Positions 38,930 to 50,352 are shown, numbered from the stretch's first letter. The stretch is DNA of 59,877 nucleotides from Betaproteobacteria bacterium (GCA_009377585.1 WHTS01000019.1:15112-74988); one strand, 5' to 3'. Numbers and translations: made by a program. Notes: generated from the sequence alone by a model not told the origin.

Positions 38930-39082
38930 GGTTCCGGCATCACGTCGCCTTCGTTCGCGACATGAGCCTGCACCGAAATCCGCTTGTATCAGCTCACTTT
39001 GTTGGCTGATCCAGTATCGCGGGATTTTGGTTGCGGCGGTGGGCTATATACTGATCGTCGTACTATTCCGGCTCGAAGGCGT

Positions 39083-40231
39083 ATGAAGATCACCGCGATC
39101 AAGACCCACCCGATTTCCATCCCGCTGGACGAAGCATCGTGGACGGCGCACGAGGCGCACGATCACGCGACCAACATCCTGGTCGAGGTGCGCACGGACG
39201 AGAGTCTTTGCGGCGTCGGGCAGATCCACGCCGGCCCCATGGCCGAGGTATGCAAGTGGGTCGAGCGCCTGGGCGAAGTGGCGCGCGGCATGGACCCGCG
39301 GGCGCATACGGAGATTTGGGATGCGCTGTTCGCGTTGACTTCGCCCCGGCCCGGAGCGATGCCTGCGCGGCCGGGCGTCATCGCGCCGTTGCCGCGCAGC
39401 GCACGGCCGCAGATCATGGCGGCGATCGGCGGCATCGACATCGCGCTCTGGGACATCAAGGGCAAGGCCGCAGGCCAGCCGGTCTACAAGCTGCTGGGCG
39501 GGGAGAAGCGCCCGGTCTTCGTCTATGCCACGGGCGGTTACTACCGGGCGAGCGCCGAGCCGAACGCCTGTGCCGATGAGCTTGCCGGCTTCGTCGCGCG
39601 CGGCTTCAAGGGCGTCAAGCTCAAGTGCTGCGGGCTTGCCATGGATACCGAAGTCGAGCGCATTCGCGCCACCCGTGAAGCGATCGGCCGCGATACGCTC
39701 TTCATGCTCGACATGAACGCGCCCTACGATCTGGCGCGCTGCATCGAATTCGCCGGCCGGGTGGAGCCGTTCTCGATCCATTGGCTGGAGGAGCCGCTGC
39801 ACTGGTACCTGCAGCCGGCGGATTTCAAGCGGCTCGCCGAAGCCACGCCGATACCGCTCGCGCACGGCGAGCGCGAGCTGACCCGTTTTACGGTGCGCGA
39901 CTTTCTTGCCTGCGGCGCGCTCCGCTACGTGCAGTTCGATTCCACCCGCGCAGCTGGCTTCACCGAATCGGTGCGTATTGCGCACCTGGCCGAGCAGTTC
40001 GGCGCGCGCATCGCCCCACACCAGGTGCCGGAGGTGCACGCGCATCTGTGCGCTGCGTTTCCGGGCGCGTCCTTCGGCGTCGAGGTGAACGGCAACCCGA
40101 AGCGCAACCCGGTGTGGGAGGGCATGTACCGGGAACGCGCCCGCATCGAGGCGAGCTACGTCGAGCTGAACGACAAGCCCGGCTTCGGCGTCGAGATCGA
40201 TTGGGACTTCGTCGCCCGGCACAAGGCGTGA
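39083..40231 (+). CDS. Mandelate racemase / enolase-superfamily enzyme
   Basis: A 382-residue enolase-superfamily protein. The KxK catalytic motif occurs in GFKGVKLKCCG, the metal ligands in FMLDMN, WLEEPL and AHGERE, and the general-base histidine in IAPHQVPEVH. This pattern fits the mandelate racemase subgroup, which includes sugar-acid dehydratases and racemases. Substrate cannot be read. The start at 39083 gives the family N-terminus MKITAIKTHPISIPL. The neighbouring acyl-CoA synthetase and TctC genes suggest organic-acid catabolism. Confidence 0.87.
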   Translation: MKITAIKTHPISIPLDEASWTAHEAHDHATNILVEVRTDESLCGVGQIHAGPMAEVCKWVERLGEVARGMDPRAHTEIWDALFALTSPRPGAMPARPGVIAPLPRSARPQIMAAIGGIDIALWDIKGKAAGQPVYKLLGGEKRPVFVYATGGYYRASAEPNACADELAGFVARGFKGVKLKCCGLAMDTEVERIRATREAIGRDTLFMLDMNAPYDLARCIEFAGRVEPFSIHWLEEPLHWYLQPADFKRLAEATPIPLAHGERELTRFTVRDFLACGALRYVQFDSTRAAGFTESVRIAHLAEQFGARIAPHQVPEVHAHLCAAFPGASFGVEVNGNPKRNPVWEGMYRERARIEASYVELNDKPGFGVEIDWDFVARHKA

Positions 40232-40326
40232 TCGACGTAGGATTCATGCCTGCGACTCCATAGAGGGAAGCAGCGCGGAGCTGCGCGCAGGCTCGGACCC
40301 GGCCCGGTGCTTCGAGTCGTCGTTCG

Positions 40327-42477
40327 TCAGCGCAGCTCGCCGGTGCATGCATCGGCCAGGCGCACCAGCGCGTCGACTGCAACCACGCCCTCGGCTGCCA
40401 CGATCAGCGGATTGATTTCCGCCTCCAATACCGTCGCGTCGCACGCGAGCAGCGACAGGCGATGAATGGTCTGCGCGAACGCGCTCAGGTCGCCGGGCGG
40501 CCGGTTGCGAAGGCCGCGCAGCGGCGCCATCGGAAGGCCGCGCAGCGGCGCCAGCGCAGGCACTTCGCCGATCATGGCAGCGGCGGTGGCGATGCTGACG
40601 GGCGCCAGGCGAATCGCGGGATCGCCGCAGAATTCGGCCATGCTTCCGCCGGCGCCGACCAGCACGATCGGGCCGACCTGCGGGTCGCGGCGAAAGCCGA
40701 CGATCGCCTCGCCCAGGCCACGCTGCATCGCCTGCACCAGCACCCCGTCGATCCGTGCATGCGGACGGAGCGAGCGCGCGCTGGCCAGGATCGCATCGAC
40801 CGAACGAGCCAATGCGGCCGCATCCGCAATGTCGAGCAGCACGCCGCCCAGATCGGTTTTGTGGGCGATATCGCGCGACAAGAGCTTCGCCGCGACCGGG
40901 AACGGCAGGTCGACCGGGTCGGCGCCGCTTTGCACCACGCACGCAGGCGCGAACGGAATGCCGACGGCAGCAAGCACTTTCGCTGCTTCGTACTCGTTCA
41001 ACCACCCGCCGCCGGCTGCCCGGATCGCGGCACGCAGGACGCGCGCAAGGGTTTCGGGCACCCGTGCGCGCGGCTGCGGCGCATGCCAATCGAGATACGC
41101 CTGGATCGCGCTGGCGCACGCTTCGGGCGTACGAAAGGCCGCCACGCCGTGCTCCTCGAGCAACAACAGCGCACGTTCGGCGCGCGGGCCGACGAAAACG
41201 GCGAGCGGTTTCCCACCCCGCTTTGCCGCCAGTACGCGTTCGCGAACCGAGTCCGGCGCGTAGGCCGCGTTGGATCCCTGCACGGCGAGCACCAGATCGC
41301 AATGATCCGATGCGATCAGCTCGTCCAAAACGGCGGCATAAGCACCGCCGTCGGCACGGCCCATCGGCAGATCGATCACCCGAGCATCCGTAGTGCGAAT
41401 ACGCCGGGCAGCGAGATTTTCGACCACGTGCGCAGGCGGCGGCGCGAGTGCGATGCCGGATAGCCCGAGCCGATCCACCACCATCGCGGCCGCGCCGCCG
41501 CTCACGGTCACTGTGCCGACGCGGCGGCCGGCGGGCGGCCGATGGCCGAGCACCAGCTGCGCCGTTTCGAACAGTGCCTCGAACACGTCCACGCATAGGA
41601 TGCCGTTCGCATGAAAAAAAGCCTTCGCGACGCGCGCATCGGCCGCCAGGGTTCCGGTGTGCGTGGCGGCAGCTTCCCGCCCGGCCGCGGATCGGCCCAG
41701 CATGAACGCGATCACCGGCTTGTCTGCCTGGAATGCCCGCTGGGCGGCTGCTGCCAGGATATCCGCATCGCGCAGCGCCTCCAGGAAAAGCAGGATGGCG
41801 CGGGTATCGGCGTCGTCGACCAGCAGATGCGTCAGCTCGCCGACCGCGAGGTCGCATTCATTGCCGACCGAGATCAGCTTGGAGAAGCCGAGTCCGCGCT
41901 CCTGCGCCCGCGTGACGATCGCGCCGAGCATCGAGCCGCTTTGCGATATCACGCTCAAAGCCCCGGGCCGCAGGGTCTCGTGCTCGAAAACGGCGTTGGC
42001 GGAGAGCGCGAAGTTGCCGCAGACGTTGATGAGGCCGAGGCAGTTCGGTCCGATCAGGCGCATCCCCGCGGCTCGGGCCACGGCGACGATTGCGTCCTGG
42101 CGGCGCCGGCCGCGTGCACCGGTTTCGCTGAAGCCGGCACTCAGGATGGTCGCGACCTTCACGCCGGCCGCGGCGCAATCCTCGATCGCCTGGGGTACCG
42201 CCACGGACGGCAGCATGACGAAGGCGTGATCGGGTGCTTCGGGTACGGCGGCCAGCGACTGGTAGGCGCGTTCGCCGGCGATGCGATCCCCCGTCGGGTG
42301 GATCGGGACGATGCTGCCGTTGTAGCCGTGGCGGCGCAGCACCCGTTGCGGGCGGGAGGTCAGCCGGGATGGATCGTCGGATGCACCGACCAGTGCGATT
42401 GCGTCGGGGCGAAAGACAACGCTTGCCAGCTGCGCGCGTTGCGCGGCCTCCTCAGTTGACCTTGATCCCGACATCAC
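40327..42477 (-). CDS. ADP-forming acyl-CoA synthetase (acetyl-CoA synthetase-like)
   Basis: A 716-residue single-chain NDP-forming acyl-CoA synthetase. Order: CoA-binding Rossmann domain (AIALVGASDDPSRLTSRPQR), succinyl-CoA-ligase-like domains with the phosphohistidine in ATHTGTLA, then a C-terminal ATP-grasp domain (EYEAAKVLAAVGIPFAP, INPLIVAAEGVVAVDALV). It couples acid activation to ATP. The start overlaps the end of tctC by 26 bp, so coupling is likely. A 24-bp in-frame duplication (APLRGLPM APLRGLRN) lies near the C-terminus. Confidence 0.88.
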   Translation of the reverse strand: MMSGSRSTEEAAQRAQLASVVFRPDAIALVGASDDPSRLTSRPQRVLRRHGYNGSIVPIHPTGDRIAGERAYQSLAAVPEAPDHAFVMLPSVAVPQAIEDCAAAGVKVATILSAGFSETGARGRRRQDAIVAVARAAGMRLIGPNCLGLINVCGNFALSANAVFEHETLRPGALSVISQSGSMLGAIVTRAQERGLGFSKLISVGNECDLAVGELTHLLVDDADTRAILLFLEALRDADILAAAAQRAFQADKPVIAFMLGRSAAGREAAATHTGTLAADARVAKAFFHANGILCVDVFEALFETAQLVLGHRPPAGRRVGTVTVSGGAAAMVVDRLGLSGIALAPPPAHVVENLAARRIRTTDARVIDLPMGRADGGAYAAVLDELIASDHCDLVLAVQGSNAAYAPDSVRERVLAAKRGGKPLAVFVGPRAERALLLLEEHGVAAFRTPEACASAIQAYLDWHAPQPRARVPETLARVLRAAIRAAGGGWLNEYEAAKVLAAVGIPFAPACVVQSGADPVDLPFPVAAKLLSRDIAHKTDLGGVLLDIADAAALARSVDAILASARSLRPHARIDGVLVQAMQRGLGEAIVGFRRDPQVGPIVLVGAGGSMAEFCGDPAIRLAPVSIATAAAMIGEVPALAPLRGLPMAPLRGLRNRPPGDLSAFAQTIHRLSLLACDATVLEAEINPLIVAAEGVVAVDALVRLADACTGELR
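40509..40556. repeat. 24-bp in-frame duplication in the acyl-CoA synthetase
   Basis: A 21-base identical stretch starts at 40509 and again at 40533, period 24 bp, duplicating eight residues (PLRGL core) in the ATP-grasp part of the protein. Confidence 0.8.
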
Positions 42478-43432
42478 GGGCGACCTTGCCCCACTTGGCT
42501 GACTCGGATTCGAGGTACTCGGCGAGTTCCTGCGGCGTGCTGCCGGTTCCGGTCACGCCGTCACCCTTGAGCCGCTGCAGGACCGCGGGATCGCGGACGA
42601 TGCGCACGAGCTCGCTATTGAGCCGTGCGACGACCGGCTGCGGGGTTCCCGCCGGGGCCATCATGCAATTCCACGAGCTTGCGTCGAAATTCGAGATACC
42701 GCTTTCGAGGAACGTCGGGACTTGCGGCAGCGCTTCGACCCGCCGCGGGCCCGTCAATGCGACGCCGCGCACTTTCTCGTTCCTGATGTGCGGCACCGAG
42801 GCGAGCAGCGTGCCGAACATGACCTGGACCTGGCCGGCAACGAGGTCGGTCAGCGCCGGTGCTGCGCTCTTGTACGGCACGTGCACCATGTTGATTCCCG
42901 CAACCGACTTGAACAGCTCGCCGGCAAGGTGCCCCGAGCCGCCGATACCCGAGGAGGCATAGTCGAGCGCACCCGGCTTCGCTTTCGCCAGCGCGACGAA
43001 CTCCTTCACCGAGCGCGCGGGCAGCACCGGATGCACCATCAGCATCACCGGCTGCTGGGTGAGCTTGGTGATCGGCACGAAATCCTTGAACGGATCGTAG
43101 GGCAGCTTGCTGTGCGTGTGCGGCGCCATGGCAAGCGAGGTGATGCCGCCGATGTAGAGCGTGTAGCCGTCGGGGGCCGAGCGCGCGGCGGCCTGCGCGC
43201 CGATGGTTCCACCGCCGCCGGCACGGTTGTCGACGATGAACTGCTGTCCCATGGACTCCGTCAGGCGTTGCGCGAGCAGGCGTGCGAGGATGTCGGTCGG
43301 CCCGCCCGCCGAAAACGGCACGATGATGCGTACCGATCGAGAGGGATAGTGTTGTGCGTGGATGGCGCCGGCGGCGGCAAGCAAAATGAATAGACCGACC
43401 AGGCTGGCGCCCCGGTGTTTGAGCCCAAGCAT
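42452..43432 (-). CDS. Bug/TctC-family periplasmic solute receptor
   Basis: A 326-residue extracytoplasmic binding protein with a signal peptide (LVGLFILLAAAGAIHAQ). YPSRSVRIIVPFSAGGPTDILARLLA and VDNRAGGGGTIGAQ are the hallmark ligand-binding loops of the tripartite tricarboxylate receptor family, greatly expanded in betaproteobacteria. Ligands are typically carboxylates. No TctA/TctB membrane genes are nearby, an orphan arrangement common in the family. The acyl-CoA synthetase gene overlaps its 3' end. Confidence 0.92.
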   Translation of the reverse strand: MLGLKHRGASLVGLFILLAAAGAIHAQHYPSRSVRIIVPFSAGGPTDILARLLAQRLTESMGQQFIVDNRAGGGGTIGAQAAARSAPDGYTLYIGGITSLAMAPHTHSKLPYDPFKDFVPITKLTQQPVMLMVHPVLPARSVKEFVALAKAKPGALDYASSGIGGSGHLAGELFKSVAGINMVHVPYKSAAPALTDLVAGQVQVMFGTLLASVPHIRNEKVRGVALTGPRRVEALPQVPTFLESGISNFDASSWNCMMAPAGTPQPVVARLNSELVRIVRDPAVLQRLKGDGVTGTGSTPQELAEYLESESAKWGKVARDVGIKVN

Positions 43433-43610
43433 GATTTCCTCCTCCGGGCGTCGGTCGCTGATTCGATGCGAATCGAAATCATCGTGCCGCCGCAGTGTGC
43501 GTGATCAGGGAGCAATCGAGCGTATTGGCTCGGCGGAAGAGTGTCAATGCGCCGGTCGGTGGGTGCCTCCGATTATCATGGTGCTGCGCTTCCAGGTAAG
43601 TCTTCGCCGT

Positions 43611-43659
43611 AAAGTGAAGCGTTTTTTTGGGGCTACGTCCCAAAAAACTCCTTCACTTT
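43611..43659. repeat. Long inverted repeat at the dnaJ 3' end
   Basis: AAAGTGAAG (43611-43619) pairs with CTTCACTTT (43651-43659), and inside it TTTTTTGGG pairs with CCCAAAAAA. In dnaJ mRNA the stem includes the last nine codons (DKVKEFFGT) and the stop. The T-runs are inside the stem, so it is not a canonical terminator; it may protect or end the message. Confidence 0.75.
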
Positions 43660-44742
43660 ATCCATCCAGGAGCGGGCACGCGGGTTGTGCTCGCCATCGT
43701 GCGAGGCGCTGATCTCTTCCAGCTCCTGCAGCAGCTCTTTCTGCCGTGCCGTCAGGTTCACCGGCGTTTCCACCACCACGTGGCACATCAGATCGCCGTG
43801 CTGGGCCGAGCGCACGCCCTTGATACCCTTGCCGCGCAGGCGAAAGATCTTGCCGGTCTGCGTCTCGGACGGGATACGGATCTTGGCCGATCCGTCGAGG
43901 GTCGGAATCTCGATATCGCCGCCTAGCGCGGCGGTCGTGATGCTGATCGGCATCTCGCAGTGCAGGTCGTTGTGGTCGCGCGTAAAGACGGCGTGTTGCG
44001 CGATATGCATCACGACGTAGAGGTCGCCCGGCGGACCGCCGTTGGTGCCGGCCTCGCCTTCGCCGGAGAGCCGGATGCGGTCGCCTTCGTCGACCCCGCT
44101 CGGAATCTTGACCGAAAGGGTCTTGTGCTTCTTCACGCGCCCGGCGCCATGACAGGTGCCGCACGGCGTGGGCACGACCCGACCGCTGCCGTGGCATTTG
44201 GGGCAGGTCTGCTGTATCGAGAAAAAGCCCTGCTGCATGCGCACCTGGCCCACGCCACCGCAGGTCGGGCAGCTCACCGGCTGCGTACCGGGCTTGGCGC
44301 CGGTGCCATGGCAGGTTTCGCATTCCTCCAGCGCCGGGATGCGAATCTTGGTTTCGGTGCCGCGCGCGGCCTCCTCGAGGCTGATCTCGAGGTTGTAACG
44401 AAGATCGGCGCCGCGATAGACGTTGGAGCGACGCCCGCCGCCGAAGATGTCGCCGAAGATGTCGCCGAACGCATCGGCGAAGTTGTTGAAGCCGCCTGCG
44501 CCCGCGCCCACGCTCGAATCGACTCCGGCATGGCCATACTGGTCGTATGCCGAGCGCTTGTGCCCGTCGCTCAGGATCTCGTAGGCTTCCTTGGCCTCCT
44601 TGAAATGCTCCTCGGACTTCGGATTGTCCGGATTGCGGTCCGGATGAAACTTCATCGCCAGGCGGCGATACGCCTTCTTCAGGTCGTCGTCCGAGGCATC
44701 GCGGTTGACGCCCAGTATCTCGTAGTAGTCTCTTTTGGCCAT
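43633..44742 (-). CDS. dnaJ: Chaperone DnaJ
   Basis: Hsp40 co-chaperone that delivers substrates and stimulates DnaK ATPase. The 369-residue protein has the J domain with HPD in [10 protein letters not shown], a Gly/Phe-rich segment ([14 protein letters not shown]), four zinc-binding CxxCxGxG repeats ([32 protein letters not shown]) and the C-terminal substrate domain. The start at 44742 ([11 protein letters not shown]) is standard. Separated from dnaK by a 464-bp gap holding a MITE-like element. Confidence 0.97.
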   Translation of the reverse strand: MAKRDYYEILGVNRDASDDDLKKAYRRLAMKFHPDRNPDNPKSEEHFKEAKEAYEILSDGHKRSAYDQYGHAGVDSSVGAGAGGFNNFADAFGDIFGDIFGGGRRSNVYRGADLRYNLEISLEEAARGTETKIRIPALEECETCHGTGAKPGTQPVSCPTCGGVGQVRMQQGFFSIQQTCPKCHGSGRVVPTPCGTCHGAGRVKKHKTLSVKIPSGVDEGDRIRLSGEGEAGTNGGPPGDLYVVMHIAQHAVFTRDHNDLHCEMPISITTAALGGDIEIPTLDGSAKIRIPSETQTGKIFRLRGKGIKGVRSAQHGDLMCHVVVETPVNLTARQKELLQELEEISASHDGEHNPRARSWMDKVKEFFGT

Positions 44743-44766
44743 CGTCTCTTGGGGCAATCGATCGGG

Positions 44767-45073
44767 CTAGCCCGGATATTTCATCGGGGCACGGGAGTTC
44801 GCCGGGAATTCGCGAACGTATACGTTCGCGCCGGCGAACGGCGAGTCGAGTTGCGAGCCAGTTTGGGCTCGGCCGTCGCAGCCAAAGCCGGACCCGGCGT
44901 AGTCGTTTGCCAGCCTATTGGCAAGACGGACATGCCCAAAATGGCCGCAAATCGGCCGCCAGCGCCCGTGCAGGCCGGCGTTCAAATCGTACTTGGCGAC
45001 CACTCGCTCAATCACTTCATTACGCAAAGCGTTGGTTCTCATTCGGGCCGACCTGGTGAAATATCTGGGCTAG
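44767..45073. mobile_element. Candidate MITE or IS remnant with terminal inverted repeats
   Basis: The left end CTAGCCCGGATATTTCATCG (44767-44786) matches the reverse complement of 45052-45073, which reads CTAGCCCAGATATTTCACCA, at 17 of 20 positions. The ends enclose 307 bp with no recognisable transposase. Size and structure fit a non-autonomous element. Confidence 0.6.
44811..44830. repeat. 20-bp perfect palindrome in the dnaK-dnaJ gap
   Basis: CGCGAACGTATACGTTCGCG is fully self-complementary. It lies inside the candidate MITE near its left end. It may be a subterminal transposon site or an operator. Confidence 0.7.
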
Positions 45074-45206
45074 GCTGCGACATGAAGCAGAAAGCGCGCC
45101 GGACTGCTTATAGCAGAACGCGGCACGCGAACGGCACAAGGGTACGGCGACTCGGGCCGCCGTACCCTGCATCCATTCGCTTCTTCGCTGTCTCCCTCGC
45201 CGTGAT

Positions 45207-47132
<1,926 letters not shown>

Positions 47133-47230
47133 GGTCGTTTCCTAACTGTACTGTCAGCGAATGATTTCGTCACCGGCATGAAAACTGCGCCCATTCTCGG
47201 CCGCACCATGCCCATGCAAGTGGTGAATGA

Positions 47231-47257
47231 ATTTGGGGTTTGGCGAGCAATTTCAAG
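47231..47257 (-). promoter_or_regulatory. Sigma-32 heat-shock promoter of dnaK
   Basis: On the minus strand CTTGAAA (47257-47251) is followed after 12 bp by CCCCAAAT (47238-47231). The -35 is a perfect match and the -10 near-perfect. The -35 overlaps the grpE stop codon (47255-47253). Confidence 0.85.
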
Positions 47258-47798
47258 CTAGGCTGCGCTTTGGCGCCGCGACCGAGACCAAGGCCGGCCG
47301 TATCACCCGATCGTGCAGCGCGTAACCCTTCTGCAACACCTGAACGACGGTGTTCGGCTCGGCGTCGGCTTCGACCATCGTCATCGCCTCGTGCCGGTGC
47401 GGATCGAACTTCTCGCCCACCGGGTTGATCTCGGTGAGGGTGAACTTGTCGAAGACGGCGTCGAGCTGCTTGAGCGTCAGCTCGACGCCGCCGCGCAAGC
47501 TTTCGACCGTGTCGTTCTGCGCGGCAAGGGCTGCCTCCAGGCTGTCCTTTACGGGCAAGAGCGAATTGGCGAAGCTCTCGACCCCGAACTTGTGGGCGTT
47601 TGCAACGTCGATTTGCGCGCGTTTGCGTACGTTTTCAGCGTCGGCCTTGGCGCGCAGCCACGCGTCGTGGTGCTCCTGCGCCTGCAATTCGGCCTTGCGC
47701 AGCAACTCGTCCAACCCCGGCATGCTGTCGGCCGCCGTCCCGGCGCCTTCCGCAGCGTCGCCGTAACCTTGCGAAAACTTGTCATCATCTTGATTCAT
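47253..47798 (-). CDS. grpE: Nucleotide exchange factor GrpE
   Basis: Releases ADP from DnaK. The 181-residue protein has an acidic N-terminus, a long coiled coil ([20 protein letters not shown]) and the C-terminal beta domain with [16 protein letters not shown] and the [18 protein letters not shown] signature. Its own sigma-32 promoter lies just upstream, and a second one inside its stop codon serves dnaK. Confidence 0.96.
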   Translation of the reverse strand: MNQDDDKFSQGYGDAAEGAGTAADSMPGLDELLRKAELQAQEHHDAWLRAKADAENVRKRAQIDVANAHKFGVESFANSLLPVKDSLEAALAAQNDTVESLRGGVELTLKQLDAVFDKFTLTEINPVGEKFDPHRHEAMTMVEADAEPNTVVQVLQKGYALHDRVIRPALVSVAAPKRSLA

Positions 47799-47839
47799 AG
47801 AATATTCCTGCCTGGCTTATGCGCTGACCTTCTGCGGCC

Positions 47840-47868
47840 ACATGGGGCCGCCGGTTTGCAATTTCAAG
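47840..47868 (-). promoter_or_regulatory. Sigma-32 heat-shock promoter of grpE
   Basis: On the minus strand CTTGAAA (47868-47862) and CCCCATGT (47847-47840) are separated by 14 bp. Both boxes match the consensus CTTGAAA / CCCCATNT exactly. The start would fall about 35 bp before grpE. Confidence 0.9.
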
Positions 47869-47893
47869 CCGCCGAGCCGAAGCCGAAGCGCGC

Positions 47894-49093
47894 TCAGCCT
47901 TTGGCGCCGAGCGCCAGCGCACGAGCGCGGCCGGCCGCGAGCGCGGCTGGGTCCTCCGGAGCAAGCCACCCGTGCAGGTTATCGGCCGCGATGTCGGTCA
48001 GCGCCTTGATCCAGTCGTCGCGCTCGTTCAGGCACGGGATGTAATGAAAGGCCTGCCCGCCGGCACGCAGGAAGGCCGACTTGCCTTCCAGGGCGATCTC
48101 TTCCAGCGTCTCCAGACAGTCGGACACGAACCCGGGACAGATCACGTCCACCCGCGCGGTTCGGCTGCGTCCGAGCTCCGCCAGCACGTCCGCCGTGTAC
48201 GGTTGCAGCCAGCGGGCGCGACCGAAGCGCGACTGGAATGCCACCCGATACCGCTCGCCAGGCAGCGCCAACGCTTCGGCCAGGAGTCTTGCCGTCGCCT
48301 GGCATTCGCAGTGGTAAGGATCACCGCGATCCAGCGTGAAGCGCGGGACGCCGTGAAAGCTCATGACCAGCAGGTCGGGCCGCCCCGTCTGCATCCAGTA
48401 GTCGCGCACACTCTGGGCCAGGGCGGCGATATAGCCGGAATGGTCGTGAAAGTGCTTCACGAACCGAAGCGCCGGAACGTTTCGCACCCTCGCGATCGTT
48501 GCGTGCACGGCGTCCATCACCGAGCCGGTCGTGCTGCCCGCGTACTGCGGATAGAGGGGAAGGATCAGAATACGATCGCAGCCGCGCGCGCGCAGTGCAT
48601 CCAATCCCTGCGCAAGCGACGGCGAACCATAGCGCATTGCCCATTCGATTTCGATGCGGCCGCCATGGCGCTCACCCAGATGGCGCTCACCCAGATGGCG
48701 CTCACCCAGATGGCGCTCACCCAGATGGCGCTCACCCAGATGGCGCTCACCCAGATGGCGCTCACCCAGATGGCGCTCACCCAGATAGCCGCGCAGCATG
48801 ACGGCCTGGCGGGCGGTATGGACCAGAAGTGGAGAGCCTTCGCCGCTCCAGATCGCGGCGTAGCGCCGGGCGGATTTGCGCGGGCGGGTCGTCAGGACGG
48901 TTGTATGGAGCAACGGAAGCCACAGGACGCGCGGCAATTCGACCACGCGTGGGTCGGACAGGAACTCGCGCAGATAGCGCCGGAGCGCCGGCGCGGTCGG
49001 CGCTTGCGGGCTTCCCAGGTTGACCAGGAGAATTCCAGGGCTGGATGCCGTGCCGTGACGAAACGGCGGCTCGGGTCGGTAGTGCGCCATCAA
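47894..49093 (-). CDS. hemH: Ferrochelatase with an LGERH x8 insertion
   Basis: Inserts Fe2+ into protoporphyrin IX. Family motifs are intact: [14 protein letters not shown], the catalytic histidine in [34 protein letters not shown] and [15 protein letters not shown] with the catalytic Glu. The 399-residue length is about 40 more than usual, exactly the size of a perfect pentapeptide array LGERH x8 (about residues 104-143), placed after the [11 protein letters not shown] helix where relatives have a short surface loop. Gene order hrcA-hemH-grpE links heme synthesis to the heat-shock cluster. Confidence 0.94.
   Translation of the reverse strand: MMAHYRPEPPFRHGTASSPGILLVNLGSPQAPTAPALRRYLREFLSDPRVVELPRVLWLPLLHTTVLTTRPRKSARRYAAIWSGEGSPLLVHTARQAVMLRGYLGERHLGERHLGERHLGERHLGERHLGERHLGERHLGERHGGRIEIEWAMRYGSPSLAQGLDALRARGCDRILILPLYPQYAGSTTGSVMDAVHATIARVRNVPALRFVKHFHDHSGYIAALAQSVRDYWMQTGRPDLLVMSFHGVPRFTLDRGDPYHCECQATARLLAEALALPGERYRVAFQSRFGRARWLQPYTADVLAELGRSRTARVDVICPGFVSDCLETLEEIALEGKSAFLRAGGQAFHYIPCLNERDDWIKALTDIAADNLHGWLAPEDPAALAAGRARALALGAKG
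48665..48784. repeat. 15-bp tandem repeat, eight perfect copies, inside hemH
   Basis: Eight identical copies of ATGGCGCTCACCCAG (plus strand) occupy exactly 120 bp, encoding LGERH repeats on the minus strand. Copies differ by no base, so the array is recent or kept uniform. Gain or loss of a unit changes protein length by five residues without a frameshift. Confidence 0.97.
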
Positions 49094-49139
49094 CCAGGCC
49101 GCAGCCGCACGCTCTGTTGCGGCCGCGCCCGAGCCACGC

Positions 49140-50174
49140 TCAATCCTCGGCGCGCACGCGGTTGGACAGGGCGCTCGAAAGCAGCTTCGCGGTGATGTCG
49201 ACGATCGGAATGACGCGCTCGTACGCCATCCGGGTAGGGCCGATCACGCCCACCGTGCCGACCACCTGGCCGTCGACTTCGTAGGGCGCGGTCACGACGC
49301 TGCACTCGTCCAGCGGCACCAGGCCCGACTCGTTGCCGATGAAAAGCTGCACCCCGTTTGCGCGGCTGGACAAGTCCAGCAGCTTCAGCAACTCGGTCTT
49401 CTTCTCGAACAGGCCGAACAGCTGGCGCAGGCGCGCGAGATTGGACGAGAGGTCATCGACCTCCAGAAGATGGCCTTCGCCCGAGATCACCACGTTGTCG
49501 ACCGGATCGGAAACCGCCTGGCTGCCCGCTTCCAGTGCGGCCGTCATCAGCCGCGACATGTCGGCGTGCAGCTCCTGCAGCTCGCCGCGGATACGAACCC
49601 GGATCTCTTCGAACTGCAATCCGGCGTAATGCTGGTTGACGAAGTTGGTCGCTTCGGTGAGCTCGCTCGGTGAATAGGCGCGGTCGGTGAAAATGATGCG
49701 GTTCTGAACGTCGCCCTCCGGCGTGACGATGATCAGCAGCACGCGCTTGTCGGTGAGATTCAGAAACTCGATGTGGCGAAAGGCGATGCTGCGCCGTTTC
49801 GGCGCCAGCACCACGCCGGCGAAACGCGTCAGATCCGACAGCAACTGCGACGCCGAGCTCATCATGCGCTCGATGCTGTCGGGCTGAATCTGGCCTTCGA
49901 GGTGGCTGATCTCGAGCTCGGCCAGCGGGCGCACCTTGAGCAGCGTGTCGACGAAGAGGCGGTAACCGCGCGCGGTCGGCACGCGTCCGGCGGAGGTGTG
50001 CGGGCTCGCGATGAAGCCCATGTCCTCCAGGTCGGCCATGATGTTGCGGATGCTTGCCGGGCTCAACTCCAGTCCGGAGTAGCGGGAAAGCGCGCGCGAG
50101 CCCACCGGCTGGCCTTCGGCGATGTAGCGTTCGACCAGGGTCTTCAGCAAGGTCTGCGCGCGGTCGTTCAGCAT
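49140..50174 (-). CDS. hrcA: Heat-inducible transcription repressor HrcA
   Basis: DNA-binding repressor of chaperone genes at CIRCE operators. The 344-residue protein has the N-terminal winged helix ([38 protein letters not shown]), the GAF-like core and the C-terminal [19 protein letters not shown]. No CIRCE element (TTAGCACTC-N9-GAGTGCTAA) was seen in this window, so its targets are probably elsewhere (for example groESL). Divergent from nadK. Confidence 0.95.
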   Translation of the reverse strand: MLNDRAQTLLKTLVERYIAEGQPVGSRALSRYSGLELSPASIRNIMADLEDMGFIASPHTSAGRVPTARGYRLFVDTLLKVRPLAELEISHLEGQIQPDSIERMMSSASQLLSDLTRFAGVVLAPKRRSIAFRHIEFLNLTDKRVLLIIVTPEGDVQNRIIFTDRAYSPSELTEATNFVNQHYAGLQFEEIRVRIRGELQELHADMSRLMTAALEAGSQAVSDPVDNVVISGEGHLLEVDDLSSNLARLRQLFGLFEKKTELLKLLDLSSRANGVQLFIGNESGLVPLDECSVVTAPYEVDGQVVGTVGVIGPTRMAYERVIPIVDITAKLLSSALSNRVRAED

Positions 50175-50352
50175 GAGACCATTCTACCGTCTCGCGCTCG
50201 TCCGGCAAGCCAATGCTCGTTTTTTGCCTTTGCGACATGGACGCCGGGTAGCCGCGCCTCTATGCTGTCGGGCTCGAAGGAAGTCTTGGCGCCGGCAAGC
50301 ATGCCGCGCGCATGGAGGGGCGAACGGCCAAGGGGTGAACGTTTCGCCAGCA

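Larger units (their letters stand above)
44743..45206. other. 464-bp dnaK-dnaJ intergenic region
   Basis: Usually this gap is short. Here it holds a candidate MITE (44767-45073), a 20-bp perfect palindrome (44811-44830) and flanking sequence without convincing coding capacity. A 91-codon minus-strand frame (44767-45042) lies inside the element but resembles nothing known. No heat-shock promoter was seen directly before dnaJ. Confidence 0.6.

Noticed and set aside
44767-45042. 91-codon gene on the minus strand in the dnaK-dnaJ gap
   Set aside because: No ribosome site or family resemblance, and it coincides with the inverted-repeat element.
48665-48784. CRISPR or minisatellite outside a gene
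   Set aside because: Units are in frame inside hemH with no spacers, so it is a coding repeat.
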